From Chara braunii (Eukaryota; Streptophyta; Charophyceae; Charales; Characeae), in the NCBI GenBank assembly GCA_003427395.1, contig BFEA01000016.1:1796280-1846365 (forward strand): a DNA stretch of 50,086 nt. Reading direction: 5' to 3'. Within the stretch, counting starts at the first letter, position 1; each line of letters opens with the position of its first letter. The position numbers were made by a program, and so were the translations under genes. This document shows positions 21,165-32,271 of this stretch, one piece after another. The notes below the pieces were generated by a model that made no database searches, was not told the origin of the DNA, and worked only from the letters and a program-made list of their open reading frames with translations.

Positions 21165-21460
21165 AGGTATTCGGGGGGGCATTGGGAGGGGGGTTGGGGT
21201 TGGGGGTTTTGGGGGGGGGTATTTTGGAGGGGGTTGACAGGGGGGGGTAAATGGGTGTGTTGTGGATGTTTCACAACAGCAACAGAAGCAGCAGCAGAAG
21301 AAGAAGTTGAAAAAGAAGAAAAGCTACAAGAAAGGAGGAGCAGGAGGAGGAGCAGGAGGAGGAGGAGGAGGAAGAAGAAGAAGAAAAAGAAGAAGAAGAA
21401 AGGAGTAAGAATAAGAGCAGGAATTACACTGAGAACCATCAGGAGAAGACTGATAAAACA
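21165..21460. repeat. G-rich and GAA-rich low-complexity DNA
   Basis: G-rich runs (21170-21250) precede AGAAGAAG/GAGGAG repeats (21290-21400). No gene is seen between 20900 and the LTR region. Confidence 0.8.
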
Positions 21461-21899
21461 CAGGCAGGTGACCACTCTCGGAAATAGAGTTGTATAGCGG
21501 GAGATTTGAGTATCAAAGTCTCTCTCTCTCTCTCTCTTACATGCCCAGTTGGGCGATGAACATATAAACCAAGGATCCGCAATGTGATGAAAAGGACTGA
21601 ATGGACAATGCAGTGCAAGTAGAATCTCAACAAGCAGTGTAATGGTGTTTTATAGTGCAGTAGAAGATTTAGATACAAGTCCTGACCTGACCGGGACTGA
21701 CCTCTTTCACGTAGTACAAGATAGCGAAGCAGAGTGCTAGAATACTAAGGACTAGCCCAATCAATGTTTCAACGCAGACCAAACATACATCATGCTCATC
21801 ACAAGGTGTGAAGGGGCCTGGCGTTATACACAGGAAGGAGGCGCCAGGTCCAAACATACACAGACGAAGAGGAGGGGATCAGACGAAGAAGAGGAAGGG

Positions 21900-22803
21900 G
21901 GAGATGGGAAAGTCGTCAACACCAAGTCTCGTTACAAGTCCCAAATGATCCCTCTTCAAAATGTCTGAAGTCCAATGTCGAGTCTGGATCCAATGTCACC
22001 AAGCTCTCTCTCTCTCCCTTGTAGTCTGTTGATGCAGTGAAGTCAGATAGCGAGACGGTGAGAAGGAGATGGTGGACTGAGAAGAGGAAGAAGAACTCTC
22101 TCTCTCATGTGCCAGGTACTAACCTGTGAAGGTGCTGTGCTGCAGGTACCTCGAAGACGAAGCTGGAGCAATGGCGCTGCAGGTAAGTCCCTCTGGCCTC
22201 CGCCCAATCTCTTTCTCTCTAGCACTTCTCTAGCTGCTATGGCACCCAGCGCTGAAGACTACCGCTAACGCTACTAGCGCCCAGCGCTGAAGACTACTGC
22301 TAACGCTGCTACTACTCCTGCAGCGCTCCTCCAGAGTGCTGCTGCCGAATCCTGAAGACTACCTCCTGCCTTCTGAACTGCACGTGAAGTGCCTGGGAAG
22401 TACCTAGGAACTACCTTCCTGCCTGCAGGGCGGGCCAGTCCTATATAGTGCTGGCCCGTCCAGGAGGCTGCTCTTGCCAATGCCGAAACGTGCCAGACCC
22501 TGGCGTTGAAGCTCAACCAGGGGTTGTCTTGAAAACAGGCCCGAAATGGCGTGTGCTAAAACCCTGGTTTGTTGCCTGAGTTTCAGGGCAGGTCGAACCG
22601 ATGAGGGCCCGAAAATGGCCCTCAGTTTCAGGCTGAAAACACTGAGGGGCGGAAAGGCCCTGGTTTAGCCTGAAACGACACAGGGCCTGTAGGCCCTTGT
22701 TTTTAGGCTTTTGGCCTGAAAACGTCACGGGCCTGGAAAAGCCTGAAAACGTCACGGGCCTGGAAATGGCCCGTGCAGCCTATTGCAGGTGCAGCGTGTA
22801 ACA
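21900..22803 (-). mobile_element. Ty3/gypsy 3' LTR (left end unresolved)
   Basis: On the minus strand the LTR starts TGTTACACGCTGCACC at 22803, immediately after a polypurine tract, which fixes its 5' edge. A CTATATAG at 22441-22448 is a reasonable TATA box within it. Short repeats of CCTGAAAACGTCACGGGCCTG (one cut by a base here) occur at 22700-22765, and a CCCAGCGCTGAAGACTAC block is duplicated at 22241 and 22279. The matching 5' LTR is absent, so the other end cannot be set by comparison; the start given is approximate. Confidence 0.6.
22441..22448 (-). promoter_or_regulatory. Possible LTR TATA box
   Basis: CTATATAG lies about 355 nt inside the LTR on the minus strand. Position and sequence fit a retroelement pol II promoter, but nothing else confirms it. 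Confidence 0.3.
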
Positions 22804-22815
22804 CCCCCCCCTCCT
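22804..22815 (-). promoter_or_regulatory. Polypurine tract (plus-strand primer site)
   Basis: AAGGAGGGGGGG on the minus strand sits between the last pol stop codon and the TGTTACA start of the LTR. This is the expected place and composition of a Ty3/gypsy PPT. Confidence 0.75.
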
Positions 22816-25056
22816 TATGAAGTCAAGCCGGGTCGAGGGTGAAGCTGAGGATCTGAAGGTGGAACCTGGACACGGGTGCGACGTGGAGCCGAAGATACCG
22901 GCTTGCCTTGCATTTTGCGTTCGTAGCGTGCGAGAACATCCGGAGCTGTTGCTTGGAGTTCCGCACGGGTCAACCAACGGTCAGCGTTGTGAGTACCAAT
23001 TACTTGGTTGACCTGTTGTCGTAGCGTCGCTGGGAGATGATGTCGCCGACGTCCTGAAAACCGTCCATAGAGGGTGGGTCTTGTGAATGTCACCCGGGAA
23101 AATCGCCATGTTCCGCTGGCGTGTAAAGAGCCAACTTGGAGCAATGAAAGAATGGGTAGACGGGCAAGTGGGCGGGCACCGAATAGTGAAGGAAGGTCCC
23201 TCGGGTGCATCCCCAATGGGTGCCACGATCGGCCAGGGCCCCATCCATTTCCGGAGGAGCTTGCGAGAGATATCTTGTTGAAGGCTGAATTCTGCGGCGG
23301 AAACCCAAACGAGATCGCCAGCGCGGAATGGGCAAGGAAGACGCTGGTGATTGGCCTGCTGGCTCATGCGTTGCTGCGTCATGGCCATCTGGTTGCGTGC
23401 CTTGACAAGTAGCTCTTGCATCCAACGCAAGAAAAGAAGATGGTCGTTGCTCTCGGTCGTTCGTGGAATGATTGTGTCCAACAGCGAAGTGACCGGCGAG
23501 TCGTTCTCGAACTCGAAGGGCAACATCCCGATAGCCGGGTGGATGGACGAGTTGTAGGCCAACTCAACATCCGACAGCTGCTCAACCCAATCCTTTTGGT
23601 CGGGGCGGATGAGGGTGCGAAGGAGAACCTGTGCGGTCTGATGCGCCCTCTCCGTTTGGCCATCGGTTTGGGGGTGGCGAGCCGAACTTGGCTTGAGAGA
23701 TGAGCCCCATCGTTTGATGAGCGCCAACCAAAAATTGGACATGAACCGAGTGTCGTGGTCACAAACAATTTCCTTGGGGTAACCCTTGGTTTGAATCCAA
23801 CCGGCGTAAAGAACCTGGACCAACTCCGGTGCCTTGGCATGATAGCGGTAAGGCAAAAACATGGCAAACTTGGTGAGTCGGTCGACCACCGTGAGAATCC
23901 CATCCACGCCGGTCTTGTGCTTGGGGAACGGGCCGGTAATGTCCATGGCAATCGCTTCCCTTCGCCGCAAGGGGACCGGTAATGTTCGCAACTCGCCGTA
24001 TGGACGATGGTTGTGGGATTTGTAGCGGCGGCAAACCTCGCATGACTCGCAATAGCGTGTGACGTCGTCGAGAAGGTTGGACCACCAAAATTGCTCGCGA
24101 AGTCGGGCAATCGTGTGATTGACTTCGAAGTGTCCGGTGGCGGGAGCATCGTGAAACTCGCCAAAAAGCCGTGTACGCAAGTGAGGGTTACTCGGTACGC
24201 AAAGAAGGTCCTTTCCCCGTGTGTGGACAAGCAAGTACCCCTCTTGGATCCGATAGTGAGAAGGCGTCGGATTAGGAGAGGAGCAATTCACGTACTTGTC
24301 GCAAAACTCGAGGTCAGCTTGGTAGCCGCGGATGAAGCTGTCCCACAGGTAGTTGTCGATCTGGAAGGTTGAATAGACCACGGTATAATGATCCGGACGC
24401 CGCGAAAGAGCATCCACAAAACGGTTCGACTTCCTCGGAATGTGATCGAGAAAGAAGTCGAACTGGTCGATGAAAGCCATCCATCGAGCGATGGTGCTGT
24501 TGACGGTGTCTTGGGTCTTGTAAAAGACTAACGGATTGTTGTCCGTTACCCATCGGAATTGGCTTTGACCAAGGAGGAAGTGCCGCCACCGCTTGAGCGC
24601 GTGGACGAAGGCGAGGAACTTCTTACGTGCATCGTTAGTGGAGTGCACAACGGGCACTTTCTTGCTGAAATACTCGACCGGGTGCCAATCCACACCATCG
24701 TGTTGCTCGAGGACGACACCAATGCCATAGCCAGACGCATCTGTAGTGACGCGCGTAGGCAAAAGCGGGTTGTATATGTGCAAGACCTCCGCAGATAATA
24801 GCGCGGCTTTGAGAGCCTGTTGCGATGCTCCCAAATCAGTTTTTGCAGCAGCCCTGCCTGCAGTGGGTGGTGGTTGTGGCTCCAGGTATCCCGGGAGATC
24901 ATTGTCCACCACGAGTGTCTCCTCTGCAACGACCCCCCCCTTCGAAATTCCATGCAGCTGCCTATAAGTTTTTAGGAGGTACTGCATATTCTTGTCGCCC
25001 AACTGCATCTTCCCTCTAGCAGCGACGAGCTCGTTGACAATCTCCCCTGTTCTCAA
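22815..25056 (-). mobile_element. Ty3/gypsy pol: RNase H and integrase, RT missing
   Basis: One long frame encodes 691 residues (22981-25056). Residues 85-220 are an RT-linked RNase H (TTDASGYGIGVVLEQ, VTDNNPL, FVDALSRR). Residues 302-339 are the integrase zinc region (H302, H309, C336, C339). The integrase core has D372, D433 and E469 with exact D-x60-D-x35-E spacing, and a C-terminal GDLVWV lies at 580-585. The first ~75 residues are not reverse transcriptase and I do not recognise them, so RT and everything before it have been lost or replaced; gag and protease are absent. Near 23200 the expected C-terminal sequence moves to other frames (FHCSKLALYTPA, then a frame ending at the TAA by the PPT), so the C-terminus is frameshifted. 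The element cannot move by itself. Its upstream side meets the GAA tract. Confidence 0.9.
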
Positions 25057-25469
25057 TGGACATGGCTTCTGCGGCTTCAGGTAATGTTCGACCGCCCTTG
25101 TGCGAGCACAGCCGACACCTCACGCAATACTCACCTCGTGCATTCTGCTCAACCTCCTGTCCCTGCTCCGCGTACTTCCACACCCTTTTTTTCCTTCTGC
25201 AGCGTGTCCTGCCTTGTCTCGTCCCGTGGAATGAATAGTGAGGGGTTCGTTGCCGGCGTGTGGTCTTTGGAGGTCACCGTTGATGCAGGTGTACCGGAGC
25301 TGCTTCCATTCTTTGCCCTTTCCTCTGTCTGCACCTGTTGCACCCCTCGTCGTTCCAAACCTGCCATTCCCCACGATGACGTCGCTGCCACTACCCGCCA
25401 TGATGTCGTGGAAGAAGAGGATGCGAGGACAAGCAAAGAAGAAGGAAGGGGGGGGGGGATAGCGGAGGA

Positions 25470-25650
25470 GGAAGGAGGAGAAGAAGAAGAAGAAGAACGG
25501 TGGAAGAGTAGGAAGGAGAAGAAAAAGAAAGGAGAAGGGGGAGCCTGGGGAGGAAGAAGGGGAATTGGTGATGGTGTCAAGTAGTCCCAAGAAGAAGAAG
25601 AAGAAGAAGAAGAAGAAGAAGAAGAACGGAGGAGGAGAAAGAAGAAGAAG

Positions 25651-25682
<32 letters not shown>

Positions 25683-25701
25683 GAAGAAGAAGTAGAAGAA
25701 G

Positions 25702-25732
<31 letters not shown>

Positions 25733-25855
25733 GGAAGAACGGAGGAGGAGGAGAAAGAAGAAGAAGAAGAAGAAGAAGAAGAAGAAGAAGAAGAAGAAGA
25801 AGAAGAAGAGGAAGAACGGAGGAGGAGGAGAAAGAAGAAGAAGAAGAAGAAGAAG

Positions 25856-25886
<31 letters not shown>

Positions 25887-27000
25887 GGAAGAACGGAGGA
25901 GGAGGAGAAAGAAGAAGAAGGAGAAGAAGAAGTGGAAGAACGAAGGAGGAGGAGAAAGAAGAAGAAGAGGTGATGGCATCAAGTGGGAAGAAGACGGAGG
26001 AGAAAGAAGAAAAGGGGAGGAGAAGGAGAAGAAAGGCGGGAGGAAGTAGAAGAAAGGTGGGAGAAAGGACAAGATGGCGGGTGGAAGGAGGTTTCCCGAC
26101 AGGGGGAAGATGGGAGAAACTTTCCCGACAAGGGGGAAGAAGAAGAAGACGAAAAGGGGAGGAGGAGAAAGGAGAAGAAAGGTGGGAGAAAGGGCGAGGT
26201 AGCGGGTGAGAGGGAGTTTCACGACAGGGGACAAATGGGAGAAACTATCCCGAAGAAGAAGACGAAACGCAGAGGAGGAGAAAGGAGAAGAAAGGTGGGA
26301 GAAAGGGCGAGGTAGCGGGTGAGAGGGAGTTTCACGACAGGGGACAAATGGGAGAAACTATCCCGATGAGGGGGAAGAAGAAGAACAAGAAAGGGAGATG
26401 AGGAAGAAGGAGAAAGGAAGAATAAGAGGCAGATGGCGGGTGGTAGTAGATGGCAGGCGCTTCCAAACAGCGGCCGGATGTACCAGATGGCGGGCGCTTC
26501 CAAACAGATGGTGGGCTGTTCACGAGGAATGTGTGAGCTATCGAGCGAGGGTAGGTGTCCCAATGTCGAGGGCGAGACAGCAGCGATCCATGAAAAAAGA
26601 AAAAAAGAAAAAAAAAAGGGCGGGATGTCAAGCGGGGGAAATTGTCCAAAGTAAAGTACGAGATAGGACTGCTAATGACGAGGAAGAAGAAGAAATGAAA
26701 GGAAGAAGAAGAAATGAAAGGAAGAAGAAGAAGAAGAAAGGACGAGGAAGACGAAGAAATGAAAGGAAGAAGAAGAAGAAAGGAATAAGGAGGAGGAGGA
26801 TGAGGAGGAGGAGGACTTTGAGCATGGGGGGGGGGGGCGTGAAGGCCACGTGTCAAGCCGAGGAAGTATGTCGGTCGCGGAGTTTCGGGAGTGGAGGAAG
26901 AACAAGCTGAAGATGAAGAAATGAGGAGCAAGAAGAAGAGCAATAAAGGAGGACGAAGAAGAAGAAGAAGAAGAAGAAGAAGAAGAAGAAGAAGAAGACT
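25470..27000. repeat. Giant purine (GAA)n tract
   Basis: About 1.5 kb of plus strand is almost pure purine. Near-perfect GAA runs cover 25591-25960, separated by short GGAGGAGGAG and GTGGAAGAACGG blocks that recur every ~70-90 bp. Less regular GAA/GGA DNA extends to 27000 with a poly-G run at 26826-26836. The K/E-rich or S/F-rich open frames on both strands are artefacts of this composition. Confidence 0.95.
26160..26385. repeat. 113 bp minisatellite within the purine tract
   Basis: AGGAGGAGAAAGGAGAAGAA begins at 26160 and 26273. Both units carry GCGAGGTAGCGGGTGAGAGG and GGGAGAAACTATCCCGA. Weaker copies lie upstream at about 26050-26135. Confidence 0.85.
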
Positions 27001-28180
27001 CGCAGCGGAGTGGGGGGAACCTACATTCGACAAGCGGGCGCGACAGGGGGGTGTTCCCAGTGTGGCGGGAGTTTGGAGTTGACGGGCTTCCGATGACAGG
27101 GGGCGATGGTGACCGCTGCTGCAACGTGCGAGGGAGGGTGCTCGACCGTGTGGGAGGCTGCTCGTGAATTCCAGCCCCTATCGGCATTCGAAATCGAATG
27201 TGGCCGGCATTCGCGCCCAGCCTCACTGTGCCACCCGAGGTTGAACAGGGACCCTTCAGCGGCTGATAACGGCCGTCAATCTTCGATGACCGACAACTGG
27301 TAACATCAGGCGCGAAAGGGGCCCTGTCGCCCTATTTTTTTTTTTAAACCTACCTGTTCAGTTTACATGCGGCGGGTGACAGGAGGCCACGTGGACCCGC
27401 CCAGGTCCTCCCAACCCCCCGCTCACAAATGCGTTGGGCCCGCTCGGTGGTCGATCGGGGGACCCAACCGGCCGGGCCCCCCGGGACCCCCACCGGGCGA
27501 CGGCCCGGTGTCGATCGGTAGGAAGTTATCTGCCGGCACGCCGACCGGGCCCTCTACCTCGCGCCGTGTCTGTCACCCACGGGAGGGTCAGTTGGGGCTC
27601 CTGAAACCTGCAAGGAAATCAGTTAGTCCTCATCCACACAAACAAGGCTGGAGCCGACTTTAGACTGAACAACAAATTTCTCACAGTCCACCGTTTGGAA
27701 GGAAAAAATATAATGTTTTCATTTAGTCCAAAATAATTGGGTTCACTGCGCTACTTCCAGCCCCAGAAGTGGATCCCGTATCAAAGTCGGGAAAATCGGT
27801 TCGAGTTCCGAACGATCTCACTGACAGTCTCGGACGAATCCTCTGCCCAATGGGGTGACGCCGGCAACGGGCCTGCTGATCCCAAGGAACTGTGCTCGAG
27901 CTCTCAGTGTCTAAGGCTGAGTCGAGTGCCCATCGTGGCCACTGTTCTCGATCTAGTTCCACCATGAGTCGATCCGGCCGCCTATTCCCCTCACTCGAGT
28001 CCCAACTCCAAATGTCTCAGTTTGGTCTCAAATGTTCCGGTCCGACTCACGAGCCCGGTCTGATCTCGAAGTTCGGGCCCCGACCCAAATCCCAGTTCCG
28101 TCCAAAGTCCTTGTTGCGTACAAGTACCAGTTTTGACAAAGTCCCAATACCGTCAGAGTCCCAGTCCGGCAAAGCCCCGG
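27001..28180. other. Unassigned GC-rich sequence
   Basis: No gene, RNA or element recognised. Short TCCCAGTCCG/GTCCCGGTCC words become frequent from about 28000 and lead into the tandem repeat that follows. Confidence 0.4.
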
Positions 28181-28182
28181 TC

Positions 28183-28634
28183 TGTCCAATGTTGTGGCCC
28201 GGGAAAGTCTTGTGCTGTCCAAAGTCCTGGACCCGTCTAAATTCCTGCCTCGCCAAAAGCCCCGGTTCAGTCAGAATTCTGGTCCCATCCAAAGCTCTGG
28301 CCCAATGAAGTCCTGGTCCCACAAAGTCCCGGTCCGACTGTAGGACCCCAGCGCCCTGAAAACCGCACCTTGATCCCGGTATCCCAGTTCGCGCCCGTAG
28401 CCCCGGACTGTCCAATGTCCTGGCCCGGGAAAGTCACGTGCTGTCCAAGTCCCGGACCCGTCCAAATTCTTGCCTCGCCAAAAGCCCCGGTTCTGTCAGA
28501 ATCCCGGTCCCGTCCAAAGCTTTGGCCCAGCGAAGTCCTGGTCCCGCAAAGTCCCGGTCCGATTGTAGGACCCCAGCGCCCCGAAAACCACACCTTGATT
28601 CCGGTATCCCAGTTCGTGCCCGTAGCCTCGGATT
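28183..28634. repeat. 226 bp tandem duplication of short GTCC words
   Basis: TGTCCAATGT starts at 28183 and 28409, and the two units match along their length. Each is itself made of degenerate ~13-16 bp words such as AAAGTCCTGGTCC, so this is a two-level repeat. Confidence 0.85.
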
Positions 28635-28890
28635 GTGCCCGAAGTCTCGGTCCATTCGTGCGGAGGGCGTGTGTGAACAATTTCGAACAGTGCCGTTAGT
28701 TGCCGCTCCCGCCCCTGCTGGTGAGCGTGCCCTGGTGCTTGAACGCATCCGGGTTCCGACTACGCGCTGGCGCACGCGACTGTCTCGACGCCCAATCCCG
28801 ACTCCGAGTGAGCGCGCGCTGGTGCGCGCGGCTATCCCGACGCCCGATTTCAACTCCGCGCTAGCGCGTGCTTGTGCGCGCAGCTGTGCG

Positions 28891-29201
28891 CTACAGTCTT
28901 CCCCTGAACAAAACGCACGTATGTACTATTCAATTTTCCCTGAAAAACTCGATTTTTCGAAGTAGCTCCCGAAAATCCGAATAGTACGCACGTTCAAATA
29001 GTACGCACGTGTGTACTATTCAAATAGTATGCCTCTCTCTCTCTCTCTCTCCCTCCCCCCCCCCAGGGACTCTGGCCTCAATCGCCGCAGAAAACGGGAT
29101 TACTGCGCGCTCCAAGAAACAACTGGCCGAAGACACAGCTCGAAGTACTGCGGCCAGAAAACGGGATCACCACGCCCTCCAAGAAACGACAGGCCGAACT
29201 G

Positions 29202-29256
<55 letters not shown>

Positions 29257-29651
29257 CGCTCTGGCTTCCCTATCATCGTCTGACGTGGTGGGTCTTCTTG
29301 TCTATGTACAGTCGGGCCTCGCTCCACCCCTCTACACATGCAGGATGTATACTTCCATCTTCTAGGAGAAGATTCATTCTGGAGACCAGGAGACTTTTTT
29401 TTTTTTTTTTTTTTTTTTGTAACGAGGACCATTTTCTCTATTAATGTGTATAGCTCCAACTGTGACCGATGCCCCAAGGACAGGCCCATGGCTGCAAGGG
29501 CATATAGCGGATTTTTTTTGAGAGCCGGTTTTCTGAAGTTGGTGCCCAAAACCCGTAGCATAACGCACGTGCGTAGTATACGAATACAAGGCACCTCGTG
29601 CGTTGTATTCATATACAACACACGTGCGTTTTGTTTGGGGGAAGACTGTAG
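28891..29651. mobile_element. Long element with CTACAGTC inverted ends
   Basis: The 761 bp element has ends CTACAGTCTTCCCCTGAACA and complement CTACAGTCTTCCCCCAAACA, continuing ACGCACGT. The ends match the CTACCGTC MITE family (7694, 17048). Inside the left end, GTACGCACGT/ACTATTC words repeat. The centre holds CT microsatellites (29029-29054, 29205-29252) and a poly(T) run (29395-29418). No transposase is encoded. Confidence 0.6.
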
Positions 29652-31560
29652 TGCACGGTGGGTGTGCGCAGTTGCGCACCCGTGAAGGCGGTTGTGGTGT
29701 GTGTGTGCACGGGTATGGTGCGCGCCTATCCGCCCTTCGCGCACTCTTCCCTTTCCTCTTACCTTTCTCGTGCCTCCGTCTCCCGAGTTGCTCTGCCCCT
29801 GGTGCGCCTCCGTGTATGCAAGTCCCCTGTCCGGGAGGAATCGGCCCCTGAACTCTCCTCGTGCGCCTGTAAGTACGCATGTGGGAAGTGTCCCGATCCT
29901 GGGCCCGGTTCGGCTTTTATACTTTGCCGGGCCCTGTTCGAAGTGTATCTCAGCTCTCGCATGCTGCGAGGCTGCCGACAAGTTGCAGCGCCCTGGTACC
30001 GTGGCTCCCCTGAGCCTGCGCCTGGGCCTATTTGGGCCCCCGAAGGGTTTTCGGCGGAGGGAGCCTTTTTGTCGGGTACCAGGCCTTTTTGCAGTGCCCT
30101 GGTACCGAGGCTCATTCCGAACCTTAGGCTTGGACCCGCCTAGGCTCTCGTGGTCCCCACGTGAAAAGTATCAGGGCCTTGTTAATTCCCGCAAGGCCCA
30201 GTCTCGAAATTAACAAGTTCACGGCCCGAGGGCCCTTTTCTTGGCCTTAGGCTTCGCAGGCTCTCTTTCGACTTTACTTAAGGCCTGCATGTTAAAGCCC
30301 CAAGCGCGCCCGGGCAGCGATTTCCCTTTGTATTGATTCCTCAATGAATTCCGGTGTTGGCCGCCACTTAGTACACCCGAGGGCTCGTCTCAAAGAGTCT
30401 GGCGCCCTCTCTTGTTCGGCCCATCGCCTGGCTCTTAATGCAATCCGGCTCTTAATGCAGTCCGGCTCTCCTGTTCTTGTCCTGTGCCTTAGTAATAGTC
30501 GCCCCATTATGCCTTGGCAATGATATGTCTCAATAGTGTGCGCAAGGGGGCACCTGCCCAGAATTCATGGTTCCGCCTTTTTCCTGATGCCTCTGCCTCA
30601 ACACTCGTTGCGTGAATCTGATGTCGTACCTTTCGATGTCGGTTGCGATCCTGCCAGGCAGTTTGACTGAATCCAGTTCTCCTTAAGTGTTATCATCAAG
30701 GAAGTAAAGGGTGGTGTAAGGCTGTAGCCGCCCGACACCGACGACCAGCACAGACTTGGAGGACTTTCTTCCGCCGTGAGCACTCGCCCNCCCCTCATTC
30801 ACCGCCGCGCCCCCCCCCCCCCGCTTCCTTTCCAAACCTGTTTGCTCATGATGGCTGAAGAAGGGTGCATCTGTGTATCTGATTTCATGCTGATTGCCCA
30901 TCAACTACATGGTAGCAGCACCCTTGCATGCTGCTGCTGCTGCTGGGTATATTATTTGTCAATTGTGGTTGGTGACGCTTTGCTAGCCATTATCTGTTTT
31001 TGTCTACACCCAAAAAAAGATCCTTTCGGAATTTGCCATGTTAGGTAGTGGGCCTGACTGTGCTGTAGGATTTGAAGTTTGAACTGTCAACTATCAGATC
31101 AGTTCAGCCAAGTAGCAGGTGCGTAATTCAGTTTTTTTTCATCGTGCATTTGGACTGTCGACCATCAGATCAGTTCAGCCAAGTGGCAGGCGCTCCCTTG
31201 CCCGAGTCTACGGCTGGTTTCCAAGATTTACCCCTCCCGCCCCCCCTTTCATTCCGCATTCCAGCAGTCTTGGACGAAGTTGTCTGTGCGAAGTGCTTGG
31301 TGGGCTCCCTCTAGGTCCTCCTTTCTTTTTTACTTTTTCCCCGCTTGCTGTCTGGTGGTTTGCGGGGCTGTGCAGTGGTGTACATGCCATCTAAATCCCC
31401 CTTCGTGCTTGGTTTGTGGTGCAGCGTAGTGGTGTCCTTGCCCAGAAATCCTGGGTATTTGGTGGACGTGTGTCTTTATTTCCATCCATCATACTTCACG
31501 CACACGTTCAGGCCATGATCTCCAAACTTCTGAGTGTTTTTTCCTTCCCTCCTGGTGCGT
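29652..31560. other. Unassigned; small duplications only
   Basis: AGTGCCCTGGTACCG-like words repeat at about 29985 and 30095, and a block with ATCAGATCAGTTCAGCCAAG is duplicated at 31092 and 31162. No protein domain or RNA is recognised. One N lies at 30790. Confidence 0.4.
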
Positions 31561-31569
31561 CAGCAGGTT

Positions 31570-31768
31570 TGGTTTAAACCACCAGTACACAGCCCCAGCC
31601 TTGCTGAAAAAGAAACTCGTCACCTAGAAAAATTTTGGAGGCTCGGCCTACTTGACCACAATGGCTGGTGGCCAGCCAACAAAGAAAAAACTGAGCCGCT
31701 GGCAGTTTGGAAAAGCTTGGCGCGCAGTAAGGCACCTGCAGGCCCGGGTGTACTGGTGGTTTAAGGAG
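31570..31768. mobile_element. ~200 bp inverted-repeat element, CCACCAGTAC ends
   Basis: The left end GGTTTAAACCACCAGTACAC is answered at the right by GTGTACTGGTGGTTTAAGG. The interior is non-coding. The same CCACCAGTACA end word follows GGGCCTTAAT at 20655 and 20819. No target duplication is evident. Confidence 0.55.
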
Positions 31769-31904
31769 CAGGGACCATGTTGGCCCAAAAACACAAACTT
31801 GTCCCCAATTTGCTGCCTTCAGAATGTCGTACGTTGTGCACACAGCCAGCTGCAGATCTAGCACCTTACCTGGATGCCTGCATTCCTACGGGGGCAAATG
31901 AGGG

Positions 31905-31907
31905 ATG

Positions 31908-31943
<36 letters not shown>

Positions 31944-32019
31944 GACCCGATCAGTCACGGATCAGATATTAAACTGATCAGAACGGATACTACACTTAAT
32001 CTTAGCCAAAAGGCTTTTG
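31905..32019 (-). pseudogene. U2 snRNA retrocopy with poly(A) tail
   Basis: On the minus strand CCTTTTGGCTAAGATTAAGT begins near 32013 and continues as GTAGTATCCGTTCTGATCAG and TTTAATATCTGATC, the conserved 5' domain of U2, including a one-base variant of the GTAGTA branch-point-pairing site. After about 75 nt it leaves U2 and ends in a long A run (T run 31906-31936 on the plus strand). A GGGGGCAA word lies near both sides (31890, 32020). The copy is truncated at both U2 ends and has no promoter, so it is a retropseudogene. Confidence 0.8.
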
Positions 32020-32271
32020 GGGGGCAAGTCGGTTTCCCCCCCTGGGTTGGTTCAATGAAGGTGATGATTGCATCTTCATGTGGTTGAAGCGTGCTGTTGC
32101 CACCAGGAAGTTCATCGGAGAGGGACTGACTGCTTGTAAACAATCGAACTTGGCATAGATGATCAACAGTGGTCACTTGCCTCGTTCGCCGTGGGTGGGG
32201 TTCTTGCTTATTGGGCAGCCGCCATCTGTCCATTTGTGTTTTTTGTCAGCTTGTGCCCTTGTATTCTGGAG

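Noticed and set aside
25149-26234. Long open frames on both strands (Ser/Phe/Leu-rich minus, Glu/Lys/Arg-rich plus)
   Set aside because: They are direct translations of the GAA/TTC repeat and stay open only through composition; no domain is present.
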